Assembly (NCBI RefSeq): GCF_010499245.1
Contig: NZ_JAAGOW010000005.1
Coordinates: forward strand, 1,240,001 to 1,304,000
Source of the DNA: Variovorax sp. WS11
Lineage (GTDB): Bacteria; Pseudomonadota; Gammaproteobacteria; Burkholderiales; Burkholderiaceae_C
Reading direction: 5' to 3'
DNA: 64,000 nucleotides
The notes under the pieces are model-generated. The model did not search any database and was not told where the DNA came from. It was given only the letters and a program-made list of their open reading frames with translations. The first letter of the stretch is position 1, and each line of letters opens with the position of its first letter. The position numbers were made by a program, and so were the translations under genes. This document shows, piece after piece, positions 7,593 through 16,303 of this stretch.

Positions 7593-8996
7593 ATGAGCAA
7601 GCAGCAACGCAACATCGCGCAAGAGCTCGAACAGGCGCGGCAGACCTGTCGCGACCTGGAGGAAATTCTTCGCAATTCCTTCGACGGCATCTTCGTGGCA
7701 GATGGCGAGGGCATGACGCTCTTCGTGAATGAGGGCTGCGAGCGCAACTACGGCGTGAAGGCCTCGCAACTGATCGGCCACCACGTCTCGGAGTTCGAGA
7801 GCAAGGGCTGGATTCGGCCGGTGATCGCGGGCAAGGTCGCCCAGTCGAAGCAGCGCATCACCACGACGCAGCAGACGCACGAGGGCAAGACCATCATGGT
7901 GACCGGCATCCCGCTGCTGGACGAGCAGGGGCGCGTACGACGCGTCATCATCAATTCGCGCGACATGACCGAGCTCGTCAACCTGCAGCAGGACCTCGCC
8001 CAGGCACAGGAGAATTTGCGGCGCGTCGATAGCGAGATCGCCGCCTTGCGAAATCAGGCGCTCAGGATCGACGGCGTGGTGCTGCACAGCCCCGCCATGA
8101 AACGCCTGGCGGAACTGGCGGTGCGAGTGGCCAAGGTGAATTCCACGGTGCTGCTGACGGGCGAATCCGGCGTCGGCAAAGAGGTCGTGACGCGCCTGAT
8201 CCACAGCGAGAGCCCGCGGGCAAAAGGTCCGTTCATTAAGATCAATTGCGGGGCGCTACCGCGCGAGCTGCTGGAGACGGAACTGTTCGGCTACGAGCCG
8301 GGCGCATTCACCGGGGCACAGCGCCAAGGCAAGCACGGGCTGATCGAGTTGGCCGCGGAGGGAACGCTGTTCCTCGACGAGATCGGCGAGATGGCGCCGG
8401 ACCTGCAGGTCAAGTTGCTCACCGTGCTGCAGGATCGGGTCCTCACTCGCGTGGGCGGCATGCGCACGGTGCCGGTCGACGTGCGCGTGATTGCCGCGAC
8501 CAACCGCGATCTCAAGGAGATGGTGGCGCAGCGAAGTTTTCGCAGCGACCTGTACTACCGGCTCAACGTGGTGCCCATCCACGTTCCGCCACTGGCTGAA
8601 CGACGCGAGGACATCCTGCCGCTCATCCATCATTTCGCGGGCGAGTTCTGCAGGCAGTACGGCCTGGAGCGCCGCATCTCGGAGCGGGTGCTGCGCCGCC
8701 TGCACGACCACCGCTGGCCCGGCAACGTGCGCGAACTGCGCAACGTCGTCGAGCGCCTGATCGTCACAAGCCCGCAGCCGCTGATCGGCCTGCAGGACCT
8801 CGACGGCGTGCTACCCGCCGACGCCGGAACCTTGTCCGGCCGCGGATCGCTGCGGGAACGGGTCGAGCGTTTCGAATCCGGCCTGCTCGAGGACGCAATG
8901 CGCACGCATGGCAGCACGCGCGGCGTGGCGAAGGCGCTCGGCATTAGCCAGTCGAGCGTGGTACGCAAACTCAGGCTGCCCCACAGCACCGCCTGA
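7593..8996 (+). CDS. Sigma-54-dependent transcriptional activator with PAS sensor domain
   Basis: This 467-residue regulator has an N-terminal PAS domain (about 20-130; DLEEILRNSFDGIFVADGEG), a short coiled linker, and an AAA+ sigma-54 interaction domain (about 160-390). In that domain lie Walker A GESGVGKE, the sigma-54 contact loop GAFTGA, Walker B LFLDEIGEM and the arginine-finger segment FRSDLYYRLNV. It ends in a TyrR-like helix-turn-helix (GVAKALGISQSSVVRKL). An intact GAFTGA loop means it can activate sigma-54 promoters. It is divergent from the symporter-dehalogenase operon, which has a matching -24/-12 promoter. Haloacid dehalogenase genes elsewhere are known to use sigma-54 activators (DehR type), so this is the likely local regulator. 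Confidence 0.92.
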   Translation: MSKQQRNIAQELEQARQTCRDLEEILRNSFDGIFVADGEGMTLFVNEGCERNYGVKASQLIGHHVSEFESKGWIRPVIAGKVAQSKQRITTTQQTHEGKTIMVTGIPLLDEQGRVRRVIINSRDMTELVNLQQDLAQAQENLRRVDSEIAALRNQALRIDGVVLHSPAMKRLAELAVRVAKVNSTVLLTGESGVGKEVVTRLIHSESPRAKGPFIKINCGALPRELLETELFGYEPGAFTGAQRQGKHGLIELAAEGTLFLDEIGEMAPDLQVKLLTVLQDRVLTRVGGMRTVPVDVRVIAATNRDLKEMVAQRSFRSDLYYRLNVVPIHVPPLAERREDILPLIHHFAGEFCRQYGLERRISERVLRRLHDHRWPGNVRELRNVVERLIVTSPQPLIGLQDLDGVLPADAGTLSGRGSLRERVERFESGLLEDAMRTHGSTRGVAKALGISQSSVVRKLRLPHSTA

Positions 8997-9018
8997 GGCA
9001 ACGCGCCCGCTTCCGCCG

Positions 9019-10107
9019 TCAGGCGTCGATACGAAAACGCTCCACGGCGTCCCTGTCCCATGCCAGGCCCGAGCCCGCGGTCTCGCTGGGCACCGCGAGG
9101 CCATCTCGAATCCGGAGCGGCGCCTGGAGCAGCGGCTCCGCCCAGTCGACGTACTCGAGCCAGTGCGCGGTGGGGGTGGCCGCCAGCAGGTGGGCTGTGA
9201 CCTCGGGAAAGAGGTGCGAGGACATCTCGATCTCGTGGGCAGCGGCCAGCGCGGCGGCATCCATCCACCCGGAGACCCCGCCGATGCGCTCGGCATCAGG
9301 CATCACGTAGTCCACGCAACCGGCAGCCAAGGCTGCGGCCATGGCCTTGGGTCCGGTGAAGTTCTCACCGAACTGCAGCGGTGTCGACAACGATTGCCGC
9401 AGCCGCGCGTACCCCGCGTAGTCGTCATGGCGCAGGGCTTCCTCGATCCAGTAGACGCCTTCGCCATCCAGCATCGCGCAGCGGGTCTGCGCCTCGCGTG
9501 GCGTCAGCGCCTGGTTGAAATCCACCATCAGAGCCACGTCATCGGGCACGGCCTTGCGCACCGCTCGCACAGCGGCCAGGTCGGCCTGCGCGCTGGGGCG
9601 GCCGAGGCGCATCTTAATGCCCTTGAAGCCGCCGGCCAGCAATTCGCTCGCCTCGTCGGCGGCTGCCTGCGGCTCCACAAGCCCCAACCCGTTGCTGTTG
9701 TAAGCGGGGACCGGCCGGGGCTCGGCGCCGAGCAGGCGCACGAGCGGCAGATCGGTGGCCTTGGCGAGCGCATCCCACGCCGCCATATCGAGCGCAGCAC
9801 CGGCCATGGAGACCACGCCGCGCTGCCCGATCAGGCGCGAATAGTCGGCAACGGCCTTGCGCAGCGAGGCAGGCACCACCGGCCGGCCGTGCAGCCGCGT
9901 GCCCAAGTCCTCGACGAAAGCGGCGATGGCGCCCGCCGCAGCACGCAGGTAGCAGAAGAGGTAGGCATGCCCGACGATGCCCTCCTCGGTATGCAGGTCG
10001 ACCAGCAGGAGCGGTGCCTCTCGAAGGGCCTGCACGCTGGTCCACAGCGGCCGGGCCATGGGGACCACCACCGCCGTGGCAGTGAGCGAGCGCAGCGTGA
10101 GGCTCAT
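9019..10107 (-). CDS. Mandelate racemase/muconate lactonizing enzyme family protein
   Basis: A 362-residue enolase-superfamily enzyme. It follows mandelate racemase closely, with residues offset by one: Lys165 (IKMRLG), metal ligands Asp196 (MVDFNQ), Glu222 (WIEE) and Glu248 (FGENF), Asp271, and His298 (SSHLF). The second base of the KxK motif is Arg167 instead of Lys, so the S-face base of mandelate racemase is altered while the His/Asp dyad is kept. It probably abstracts the alpha proton of a hydroxy-acid, as racemase or dehydratase. Its start overlaps the stop of the reductase gene by 4 bases, so the two form one operon. Convergent with the sigma-54 activator. Confidence 0.88.
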   Translation of the reverse strand: MSLTLRSLTATAVVVPMARPLWTSVQALREAPLLLVDLHTEEGIVGHAYLFCYLRAAAGAIAAFVEDLGTRLHGRPVVPASLRKAVADYSRLIGQRGVVSMAGAALDMAAWDALAKATDLPLVRLLGAEPRPVPAYNSNGLGLVEPQAAADEASELLAGGFKGIKMRLGRPSAQADLAAVRAVRKAVPDDVALMVDFNQALTPREAQTRCAMLDGEGVYWIEEALRHDDYAGYARLRQSLSTPLQFGENFTGPKAMAAALAAGCVDYVMPDAERIGGVSGWMDAAALAAAHEIEMSSHLFPEVTAHLLAATPTAHWLEYVDWAEPLLQAPLRIRDGLAVPSETAGSGLAWDRDAVERFRIDA

Positions 10108-11027
10108 CGGACAGCCCCGTCGGCGTGCAATGCGAGGATGTCGAACACCGCCGTGTTGAAAGGCGTGGGCACGCCGAGCTCGAGGCCTCGACGACTGACG
10201 TCGCCGCTCAGCCACTCGACCTCCAGCCGATTGCCGCGCTCCAGGTCGCGCAACATGGAAGCCGTCATGTCTGCCGGCAACTGGTCGCAGAAGCGCAGGC
10301 GATCCTGGGCGAAATCGGCAGCCAGTGCCACGCCCTGGGCACGGCCGACATCCACCGCTTCCTGCATGATCGCCTCCAGCAATCGGCGCGATGCAGGATG
10401 CGCGCGCACCTTGCCGATCGGGCTGCGGGTTGCGGCCGTGGTCGCCGACAGGCCGACCAGGAACACGAACTTCTCCCAGATGACACGGCCAATGTCATTG
10501 CTGATCTCGGCGTCGATGCCCGCGCGAACGCAGGCCTCGTGAAAGCGCTGGATGCGTTCCGTCTGCCGCTCCCCGTACTCGCCGAACACGAGCTTCTGCA
10601 GGGTCCCGGCATGGCCGATCACCCCCGGCTCGATGATGGTGGCCGCGATGTAGCAGACGCCACCGGCCACCGCGTGCTGCCCGAGCGCTGCGGTGAGAAG
10701 TTCGTCCTTGACGACGCCGTTCTGCAGCGAGATGACCACGGTCTGCGGGCCCACCAGCGGCCGGATCGCCTCGGCCGCGGACTGGGTGTCCCACAGCTTG
10801 ACACCCAACAGGACGACATCGACGGCGCCTACTTCCGCCGGCGAATCGGTGACCTTCGGGGAGGGCACGTGCAGGTCGCCGAGCTCGCTCCTGACCCGCA
10901 ACCCACCCGCCTTGATGGCCTCCAGGTGGGCCCCGCGTGCAATGAAGCTGACATCGCAACCGCCCAGCGCCAGCTTGCTGCCGAAATAGCCGCCGACGCC
11001 GCCGGTTCCCATGATTGCGACTTTCAT
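10104..11027 (-). CDS. 2-dehydropantoate 2-reductase (PanE/ApbA) family protein
   Basis: A 307-residue protein with the N-terminal Rossmann motif GTGGVGGYFGSKLA, the ApbA-family segments VVLLGVKLWDT and SLQNGVVKDELL, and the C-terminal helical domain carrying the catalytic Lys (GRVIWEKFVFLV) and the PTPFNTAV end. Family enzymes reduce 2-keto acids to 2-hydroxy acids with NADPH; ketopantoate is the classic substrate. The coupling with a mandelate-racemase-like enzyme suggests a catabolic 2-keto/2-hydroxy acid role rather than pantothenate synthesis. It is the first gene of the pair, 121 bases from the divergent TetR gene. The start at 11027 follows an AAAGGA site. Confidence 0.88.
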   Translation of the reverse strand: MKVAIMGTGGVGGYFGSKLALGGCDVSFIARGAHLEAIKAGGLRVRSELGDLHVPSPKVTDSPAEVGAVDVVLLGVKLWDTQSAAEAIRPLVGPQTVVISLQNGVVKDELLTAALGQHAVAGGVCYIAATIIEPGVIGHAGTLQKLVFGEYGERQTERIQRFHEACVRAGIDAEISNDIGRVIWEKFVFLVGLSATTAATRSPIGKVRAHPASRRLLEAIMQEAVDVGRAQGVALAADFAQDRLRFCDQLPADMTASMLRDLERGNRLEVEWLSGDVSRRGLELGVPTPFNTAVFDILALHADGAVR

Positions 11028-11045
11028 GTTGGTTGGTCCTTTGTT

Positions 11046-11057
11046 GAATGATCGTTC
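11046..11057. promoter_or_regulatory. Candidate TetR operator
   Basis: GAATGATCGTTC is a near-perfect 12-bp palindrome (10 of 12 positions) in the AT-rich gap between the PanE-like gene and the TetR gene. It overlaps the 5' leader of the reductase operon, as expected for a TetR repressor site. Confidence 0.45.
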
Positions 11058-11148
11058 TATAATTCTAGTCACTCGGGAGAAAAAGTGTTTATATGGACCA
11101 GAACCGCATAGGTAGCGTTTTCTTGATTGATTAATCTACAATTTCGTC

Positions 11149-11787
11149 ATGGGACGTACAAGAAGTTTCGACACCGGCGAGGTACTGGACAAAGCCGTCG
11201 ATGTGTTCTGGGAGCGCGGCTACGACGCCGTCGGCATGCAGGAGATCTGCCGCGTCACGGGACTGAACTCCGGCAGCCTGTATGCGGCGTTCGGCGACAA
11301 GCGCGGACTCTTCATCCAGGCCTTGCAACGCTATATGGGCGAGGTGTCGCAGCAGGCGATCGAGCGCTTGAACGGCAACCCATCGGGTCTCGCGGGCATC
11401 CTCGACTACTTCAAGAGCCTCGTCGACGCGATGGTCGAGGGCAAGCGCAAGTGGGGCTGCCTCGTCACCAACTCGATGGTTGAGTTCGCCATGACGGACG
11501 CCGAGATCGCCCAGGCGTTCCGGCTGCACCTGGCTCGGCTCGAGGCGGCTTTCGCGGGCGCGATCGAGCGGGCCCGGCGCGAGGGCGAGCTGCCGCCGGG
11601 CGTCCCGTCCGCAGAGGCCGCGGCCTTTCTCGTCTGCACCGTGCAAGGGCTCAATGTCCTGGCCAAGACACGGCCTGGCCGGAACACTCTCGAAACGGCA
11701 GTCCGCGTGGCCGTTGGCGCGCTGGAGAGTCCGAATGCAGGAGCGAGCGGGCGGCTATCGAGGCGGCGGCGCAGCGTGGGTGGATAG
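11149..11787 (+). CDS. TetR-family transcriptional regulator
   Basis: A 212-residue regulator. The N-terminal helix-turn-helix is typical: FDTGEVLDKAVDVFWERGYD, then EICRVTGLNSGSLYAAFGDKRGLFIQAL. The C-terminal ligand domain includes GKRKWGCLVTNSMVEFA and AAAFLVCTVQGLNVLAKT, which marks the YezE/AcuR-like branch whose members often respond to electrophiles or small acids. It is divergently transcribed from the PanE-like and racemase-like genes and probably represses them through the palindrome at 11046-11057. The last 25 residues are low-complexity and arginine-rich, so the end may have been altered. Confidence 0.9.
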   Translation: MGRTRSFDTGEVLDKAVDVFWERGYDAVGMQEICRVTGLNSGSLYAAFGDKRGLFIQALQRYMGEVSQQAIERLNGNPSGLAGILDYFKSLVDAMVEGKRKWGCLVTNSMVEFAMTDAEIAQAFRLHLARLEAAFAGAIERARREGELPPGVPSAEAAAFLVCTVQGLNVLAKTRPGRNTLETAVRVAVGALESPNAGASGRLSRRRRSVGG

Positions 11788-11929
11788 CCGTGCGCGAGCA
11801 GCGGGCTCTGCCGAACTCACGGCCAAGTGGTCCAACGAACAGCCGGTGGTGTCCTTGTCGCCGTCGGCCCCGAGCTGATGTCGGACCTGCGCCATGTCGG
11901 GTCTTGATCGGACTGTGGGTAAACGATGG

Positions 11930-12125
11930 AGCGGCGCAGCTTTGGCCGCACGCAGTCAGAGGCGTACACGCGGCCCGCGGCCGTCGAGTGGAGCGCGAGA
12001 AGCCGCGCGAAAAGCGCCAGGCTCAGCGCCGCCGGCACCAGCAGCCAGGCGGACTTGCCCTGTTTGAGCCAGAGTTACGGCAGGTAGCAGCCGATGATTT
12101 TCGCCAACGCGGTGGCGATAGGCCC
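11930..12125 (-). pseudogene. ynfA: Remnant of a YnfA-family (UPF0060) membrane protein
   Basis: Read leftward, the sequence gives ALAKIIGCYLP, a stop codon, then LWLKQGKSAWLLVPAALSLA and LFARLLALHSTAAGRVYA, which is the YnfA core. The next conserved block (AAYGGVYVAVALLWLW) is missing and the frame resumes with CVRP. So the gene carries an in-frame stop, an internal deletion and a lost C-terminus. It sits at the edge of the decayed, IS-rich region. The rest of 11788-12269 shows no other recognisable gene. Confidence 0.7.
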
Positions 12126-12269
12126 GGACAATCCTGACCAATTGTCACCAGGAAGTACACATTTTCGTGTGGTCAGCACCATAGACTGCAGTCACTCGAA
12201 AAGCGACCCGGGCTGACGGCAGGGCGCGCACAGCACGGGAGGCCATCGAAAAGAAGGGGTTCCGCAAGC

Positions 12270-13007
12270 ATGAACCGTCGCGCCCGCTCGCCGACAACGA
12301 ACCCGCTCGCGGCCGCCCGGTGGCCGCGCCGCGCCAACCTGCTGGCCGAGCCCGCTCCAGGCAATCCCCTGGAGTCCGACACGGTGCATTCATCGCGCCG
12401 ACAGGCTTCGAACGAAAGCAACGTGCCGGCGCCGGCCGTGAATATCTCAGCCGCCGCCTTGTTCAGCCTTCATTGCGCCCGGCGCGGGTGGAGGTCCTTG
12501 CGGCCGCTGCAAGACGATCCGCAATTCAACGAACACTTCGTCAAGCTGGTCCAGAGCAGCAGCCGCCATTTCGAAGGCTTTGTTACCATCGCTCTCGCTC
12601 CGGGAGATATCCGAATCGGACAGAAGAGCATGGACGACGCCATGGAAATGCGGCTACGGCTGGGCACTCTCGTTCCGGCGTCGATGCTTGCGACCAGCAC
12701 GAAGGGCGCGTCAGAGCTGGACGTTGAACACACCCGTCTTCTGCTGAAGGTGGTGGCGTTCGCGGAGATGATCTGTGGGGTGGTCGTCGGCCTTTTTTCG
12801 TCGGGGCCGCCCCTGCACACCAATCACTCGGACCCTGTCGACGTCGAGGACGACGAGCTCGATCGCCTGTTCGGAGTGGCGGAAGCCGCATGGGCAGAAG
12901 GCAACGGCCTGATGCCGGCGGCCCGCGCCGAGTACGCGGCGGAGCGCCTGCACGAGGCCTACCGGAATTGGCGACGGCCCCGCAAGAGATTCAAGCCCTC
13001 GTCCTGA
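12270..13007 (+). CDS. Hypothetical protein (245 aa)
   Basis: An open frame of 245 codons whose central and C-terminal parts look protein-like: HFEGFVTIALAPGDIRIG, LLLKVVAFAEMICGVVVGLF and DDELDRLFGVAEAAWAEG, ending in an arginine-rich EAYRNWRRPRKRF tail. The first 70 residues are Pro/Arg/Ala-rich and may be untranslated, so a later start is possible. I recognise no family. It lies between a YnfA remnant and an IS1595-type fragment in a region of gene decay, so it could itself be a chimera. Confidence 0.4.
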   Translation: MNRRARSPTTNPLAAARWPRRANLLAEPAPGNPLESDTVHSSRRQASNESNVPAPAVNISAAALFSLHCARRGWRSLRPLQDDPQFNEHFVKLVQSSSRHFEGFVTIALAPGDIRIGQKSMDDAMEMRLRLGTLVPASMLATSTKGASELDVEHTRLLLKVVAFAEMICGVVVGLFSSGPPLHTNHSDPVDVEDDELDRLFGVAEAAWAEGNGLMPAARAEYAAERLHEAYRNWRRPRKRFKPSS

Positions 13008-13067
13008 AGTGCGCCGACCGATCGACGAACCCTTACAGAAATAGCAATAGCATCGAACGGCTGCTCC

Positions 13068-13220
13068 CGCACCGAACACTTCCATGCCTATCTTGAAGAA
13101 CTCGTCGTCCGCTTCAACCGCCGCAACTCGGGCTCGCGCGGCATGCTGTTCTATCGGCCGCTCCAGCAAGCCGCTGTCACAGGGCCAGTGACTTATGAAG
13201 ACGCGGTGAGCAAATCGTAG
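13068..13220 (+). pseudogene. C-terminal fragment of an IS1595/ISXO2-type transposase
   Basis: The frame ending at 13218-13220 reads HFHAYLEELVVRFNRRNSG, then RGMLFYRPLQQAAVTGPVTYED. The LxEFxFRFNRR-like segment with its C-terminal tail is typical of ISXO2-like (IS1595 family) transposases. The catalytic N-terminal part is absent, so the fragment is inactive. Confidence 0.65.
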
Positions 13221-13255
13221 TACGGCCGGGTCAACTGCACGTAATCAAACCGGCC

Positions 13256-13553
13256 TTAGGTGGTACCGTTAGAGGGCTTGGCAAGCGGCGTCCTCGTATG
13301 GTCAGCGGACGGCCATCGTGCTTCGATCGTTGGAAGTGAAGTTTGCTTTCCGGTATTCCGCTCGATCGCGATGGCATACACCGTAACCCTGTCTAGCTGT
13401 GGGTAGAAGCCCTTGGGACGACCAAGATTTTCATTGCAATATTTCGCCATCAGTGTGTCGAAGAAAGCGATCTTCTGCGCGGTGTCGTCCACGATTCTGA
13501 TCAGTCCAAACACCACGACACTGCAGTATTCAATCGAGGTATCGCATTCAAAC
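13256..13553 (-). pseudogene. Pyridoxamine-5'-phosphate-oxidase-like protein, C-terminal half (split by IS)
   Basis: The frame begins abruptly at the IS edge with FECDTSIEYCSVVVFG and continues IRIVDDTAQKIAFFDTLMAK, GRPKGFYPQLDRVTVYAIAIE and TGKQTSLP, the second half of the FMN-binding split-barrel family. The first half lies at 16466-16737. Removing the intervening DNA with one copy of the 3-bp duplication joins the halves exactly as PYGR-FECD. The gene is therefore disrupted by the insertion and not by gradual decay. Confidence 0.9.
13551..13553. repeat. Target-site duplication AAC, left copy
   Basis: AAC directly precedes the left terminal inverted repeat that starts at 13554 and matches AAC at 16466-16468. 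Dropping one copy restores the reading frame of the interrupted oxidase-like gene. Confidence 0.85.
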
Positions 13554-13641
13554 AGAGGTGGCGCCGGAAATCCGAACACACCGATAAGTGGTCAAACTGC
13601 GATATCACCCCGGGCCCGAGGCCCGAGAAAGCAGGAAGACC

Positions 13642-13944
13642 ATGAGCAAGAGACCGCGTAGGAACCACTCACCGCTGTTCAAGGCCAAGGTGGCTCTGGA
13701 CGCTATCAAGGGCGAGAAGACGCTGGCGGAGCTGGCCAAGCTGCACGATGTGCACCCCAACCAGATCGTCGATTGGAAGAACCAGTTGCTCGACCGAGCC
13801 GCCAGCGTGTTCGGTGCCGAGTCGGCACCGCAGCCGGCGATCGACCTGAAGGAGCTGCACGCCAAGATCGGGCAGCTCGCCCTGGAAAATGATTTTTTAT
13901 CCGGCGCGCTCACCAAGGCCGGCATGCTGAGCGCAAAGCGATGA
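13642..13944 (+). CDS. IS3-family transposase OrfA
   Basis: A 100-residue protein with the IS3 OrfA helix-turn-helix (SPLFKAKVALDAIKGEKTLA, then ELAKLHDVHPNQIVDWK) followed by a leucine-zipper-like C-terminal part (ELHAKIGQLALENDFLSGAL). It binds the element ends. It overlaps orfB by 4 bases, with orfB in the -1 frame, the arrangement that allows a fused OrfAB transposase by frameshifting in IS3 elements. The ATG at 13642 follows a GCAGGAAGACC site. Confidence 0.93.
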   Translation: MSKRPRRNHSPLFKAKVALDAIKGEKTLAELAKLHDVHPNQIVDWKNQLLDRAASVFGAESAPQPAIDLKELHAKIGQLALENDFLSGALTKAGMLSAKR

Positions 13945-14771
13945 TTGACCGCAACCATGCCCTGCCGATCAAGCGGCAAGCCAAGTTGGTGGGCATCAGC
14001 CGAGGGAACGTGTACTACCTGCCGCGTGGTGCCTCACAGGCCGATCAGAGGTTGATGAAGCGCATCGACGCGATCAACCTGGCGCACCCTTTCGCAGGCA
14101 GCCGGATGTTGCGCGACATGCTCAATCGCGAGGGCTTCGAAGTCGGGCGCCGGCACGTGGCCACGCTGATGCAGCGCATGGGCATCGAGGCGCTGTACCG
14201 CAAGCCCAACACGAGCAAACGGCACCCGACCCACAAGGTCTATCCGTACCTGTTGCGCGGGCTGAAGATCGAGCGTGCCAACCAGGTGTGGGCGACCGAT
14301 ATCACCTACATCCCGATGGCATGCGGCTGGGTCTATCTGTGCGCGATCGTGGACTGGGCAAGCCGGCGAGTGCTGGCGCACCGGGTGTCCATCAGCATGG
14401 ACGCCTCGTTCTGCGTGGAGGCGCTCGAGGAGGCCTTCAGCAAGTACGGCAGGCCCGAGATCTTCAACACCGACCAGGGCAGCCAGTTCACGAGCGAGGA
14501 GTTCACCGAAGCGCTGAAGACTCGAGGCGTGCAAATCAGCATGGATGGCCGAGGGGCATGGCGCGACAACATCTTCGTGGAACGGTTTTGGCGCTCGATC
14601 AAATACGAAGAAATCTATCTGCATGCCTATGACTCGGTCGCCCAGGCCAAGGCAGGTATCGCGCGCTACATCGACTTCTACAATGTCCGGCGACCTCACT
14701 CGTCGCTGGACAAGCGAACGCCCGAAGAGTTCTACTTCGCGACGCTGCCGGCGATGAAGGAGGTTGCCTGA
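13941..14771 (+). CDS. IS3-family transposase OrfB (DDE integrase core)
   Basis: A 276-residue protein with an N-terminal HTH_21 segment (KLVGISRGNVYYLPRG...HPFAGSRMLRDML) and the rve integrase core. The DDE residues are visible in VWATDITYIPM, FNTDQGSQFTS and the Glu of DNIFVERFWRSIKYEEIYL, ending PHSSLDKRTPEEFYF. The protein is full length and intact. It supplies the strand-transfer activity of the element. Confidence 0.95.
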   Translation: MIDRNHALPIKRQAKLVGISRGNVYYLPRGASQADQRLMKRIDAINLAHPFAGSRMLRDMLNREGFEVGRRHVATLMQRMGIEALYRKPNTSKRHPTHKVYPYLLRGLKIERANQVWATDITYIPMACGWVYLCAIVDWASRRVLAHRVSISMDASFCVEALEEAFSKYGRPEIFNTDQGSQFTSEEFTEALKTRGVQISMDGRGAWRDNIFVERFWRSIKYEEIYLHAYDSVAQAKAGIARYIDFYNVRRPHSSLDKRTPEEFYFATLPAMKEVA

Positions 14772-14844
14772 TGGGTTGAACCATGAGTACATGGCTCAAC
14801 CGGGGCGCCTCCGGCGGCCTGGCAGGGGCCTTCTATGAGGACTC

Positions 14845-15169
14845 AAATGTTGTCAAGCGTCGATGGCGGTCGGGCTGTTGTGGAACGGACTGAACGAGGC
14901 GAAGACGCGATCACGGGTCGGGGTCTGACGAAAGATTCCAGCCAACGCTGAAACAACCTTCTATCCGTGTCGGGCGTGTTGCCCGGCACCACATGCAACA
15001 TGCGCGCCCTGCGCTTGGCTGACCCCTGTTACCGACGCTCCCCATCTGAAAGAACGGTCACTGCGTGGTGACCCAGCCCCTGCACGGGCGCGTCGAACCT
15101 GCGATCGTAGCGTGAGACGTCTCCTCCAATTCGTCGCGTCGAGGGAAGATCCTTCTCTGTTGCGGGGGT
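14845..15169 (-). ncRNA. Candidate bridge-RNA region of the IS110-type element
   Basis: About 325 bases downstream of the transposase stop codon hold no open frame, while the opposite end of the element has only about 70 bases. IS110-family elements carry a structured bridge RNA in their long non-coding end that pairs with target and donor DNA, and in IS1111 types it lies downstream of the transposase. The location fits; the structure was not computed. Confidence 0.4.
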
Positions 15170-16303
15170 CTACACCGCCGGCTTGAGCGATGCACCGGCT
15201 GGAATCTCGCCGTGTTCGGTGTAGCGCCAGAGCGCCACCGCCAAACGGCGTGCCAGCGCGATGATGCCGATGCGTCGCATGCGCTTGCCGCCGCTGCCGA
15301 AGCGCCGCTTGAACCACTGGCTCAGGTCGCTGTCAGGCTGGTAGCGCAGCCAGCTCCATGCCAGTTCCACGAACAGGGTCCGCGCTCGCTTGTTGCCGGC
15401 TTTGCTGATGCCTTGCTCGATCTGGATGTCACCGCTGGCATAAGGGCTTGGCACCAAACCCAGACATCCCGCCACCTGGCGTTGATTGGCAAAGTGTCGC
15501 CAACCAAACAACTCCTTGACCAGGACCCAGGCCGTCGGGATGCCGATCGCGCGCAGCCTGGCCAGTTGCGCCACTTGCGGCTGCTCGTTATCGCTGACCT
15601 GCTTGCTCTGCACCGCTTGCAGTTCGCGTATCTGCTGCTTGACCACGACCAAGCGTGCGTACTCGCGCTCGATCTCGGCGCGCAGCGCCGCCGGCACCTG
15701 CTCGTGGTGGCTGCTCCACCAGCGGCTCCAGTCTCGTCCGCCGACGTGCTGCACTCGCAGGTTGTGCAGCATCAGTAGCGACCCGATGCGATTGGTGTGC
15801 GACGTGCGTTCGCTCGACAGACGCTGCAGTTCGCGGTGCAGGCGGCGATCGTCTTCCTGCTGAACCGTAGGCTCGTGCAACACCGACCACACCCGTGTCT
15901 CGCCAGCGTGCCACCGCTGCAGCATGCACAGCAATTTGTCGCCGTCGAGTCGGTCGGTCTTGGCGCGCCGGGCGCGCCGGTTGACCTCGATGCTGGCGGA
16001 GTCCACTACGATGTTGTCGACACCGTGCTCACGCAGCCTGCGGTGCAGCCACCAGCCGTCGCGGCCCGCCTCATAGCAGCTGTGCACCGCGGCTTCCGCA
16101 CTCAGTCCGAAACGCATCTTGGCCTTGCCGATGCGTTCCAGCACCGCGGCCTCATCTCCGGCGGCCACCGTGCAGCGACTCGGTCGCTGGCTGCTGTTTC
16201 CGAGTGTCAACTTCCAGTGTTTGTCACCGAGCTCCAAGCTCAAGTAAAGATCAAATGCAGTCGGCCTATCCTTGCCTTGAAGGGCCGTCTCAGATGCAGT
16301 CAT
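15170..16303 (-). CDS. IS110-family transposase
   Basis: A 377-residue protein with the N-terminal DEDD (RuvC-like) domain (FDLYLSLELGDKHWKLTL, CYEAGRDGWWLHRRL, then VDSASIEVNRRARRAKTDRLD) and the C-terminal Transposase_20 domain with its conserved Ser region (LARLRAIGIPTAWVLVKEL, QVAGCLGLVPSPYASGD, GISKAGNKRARTLFVELAW). The ATG at 16303 has an AAGGAGCG site. It is full length and intact. It catalyses bridge-RNA-guided recombination in the IS110 family. Confidence 0.95.
   Translation of the reverse strand: MTASETALQGKDRPTAFDLYLSLELGDKHWKLTLGNSSQRPSRCTVAAGDEAAVLERIGKAKMRFGLSAEAAVHSCYEAGRDGWWLHRRLREHGVDNIVVDSASIEVNRRARRAKTDRLDGDKLLCMLQRWHAGETRVWSVLHEPTVQQEDDRRLHRELQRLSSERTSHTNRIGSLLMLHNLRVQHVGGRDWSRWWSSHHEQVPAALRAEIEREYARLVVVKQQIRELQAVQSKQVSDNEQPQVAQLARLRAIGIPTAWVLVKELFGWRHFANQRQVAGCLGLVPSPYASGDIQIEQGISKAGNKRARTLFVELAWSWLRYQPDSDLSQWFKRRFGSGGKRMRRIGIIALARRLAVALWRYTEHGEIPAGASLKPAV

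Noticed and set aside
12145..12421. Three overlapping minus-strand open frames of 65-82 codons
   Set aside because: Arginine-rich, mutually overlapping and antisense to the start of the hypothetical gene at 12270; no ribosome-binding site.
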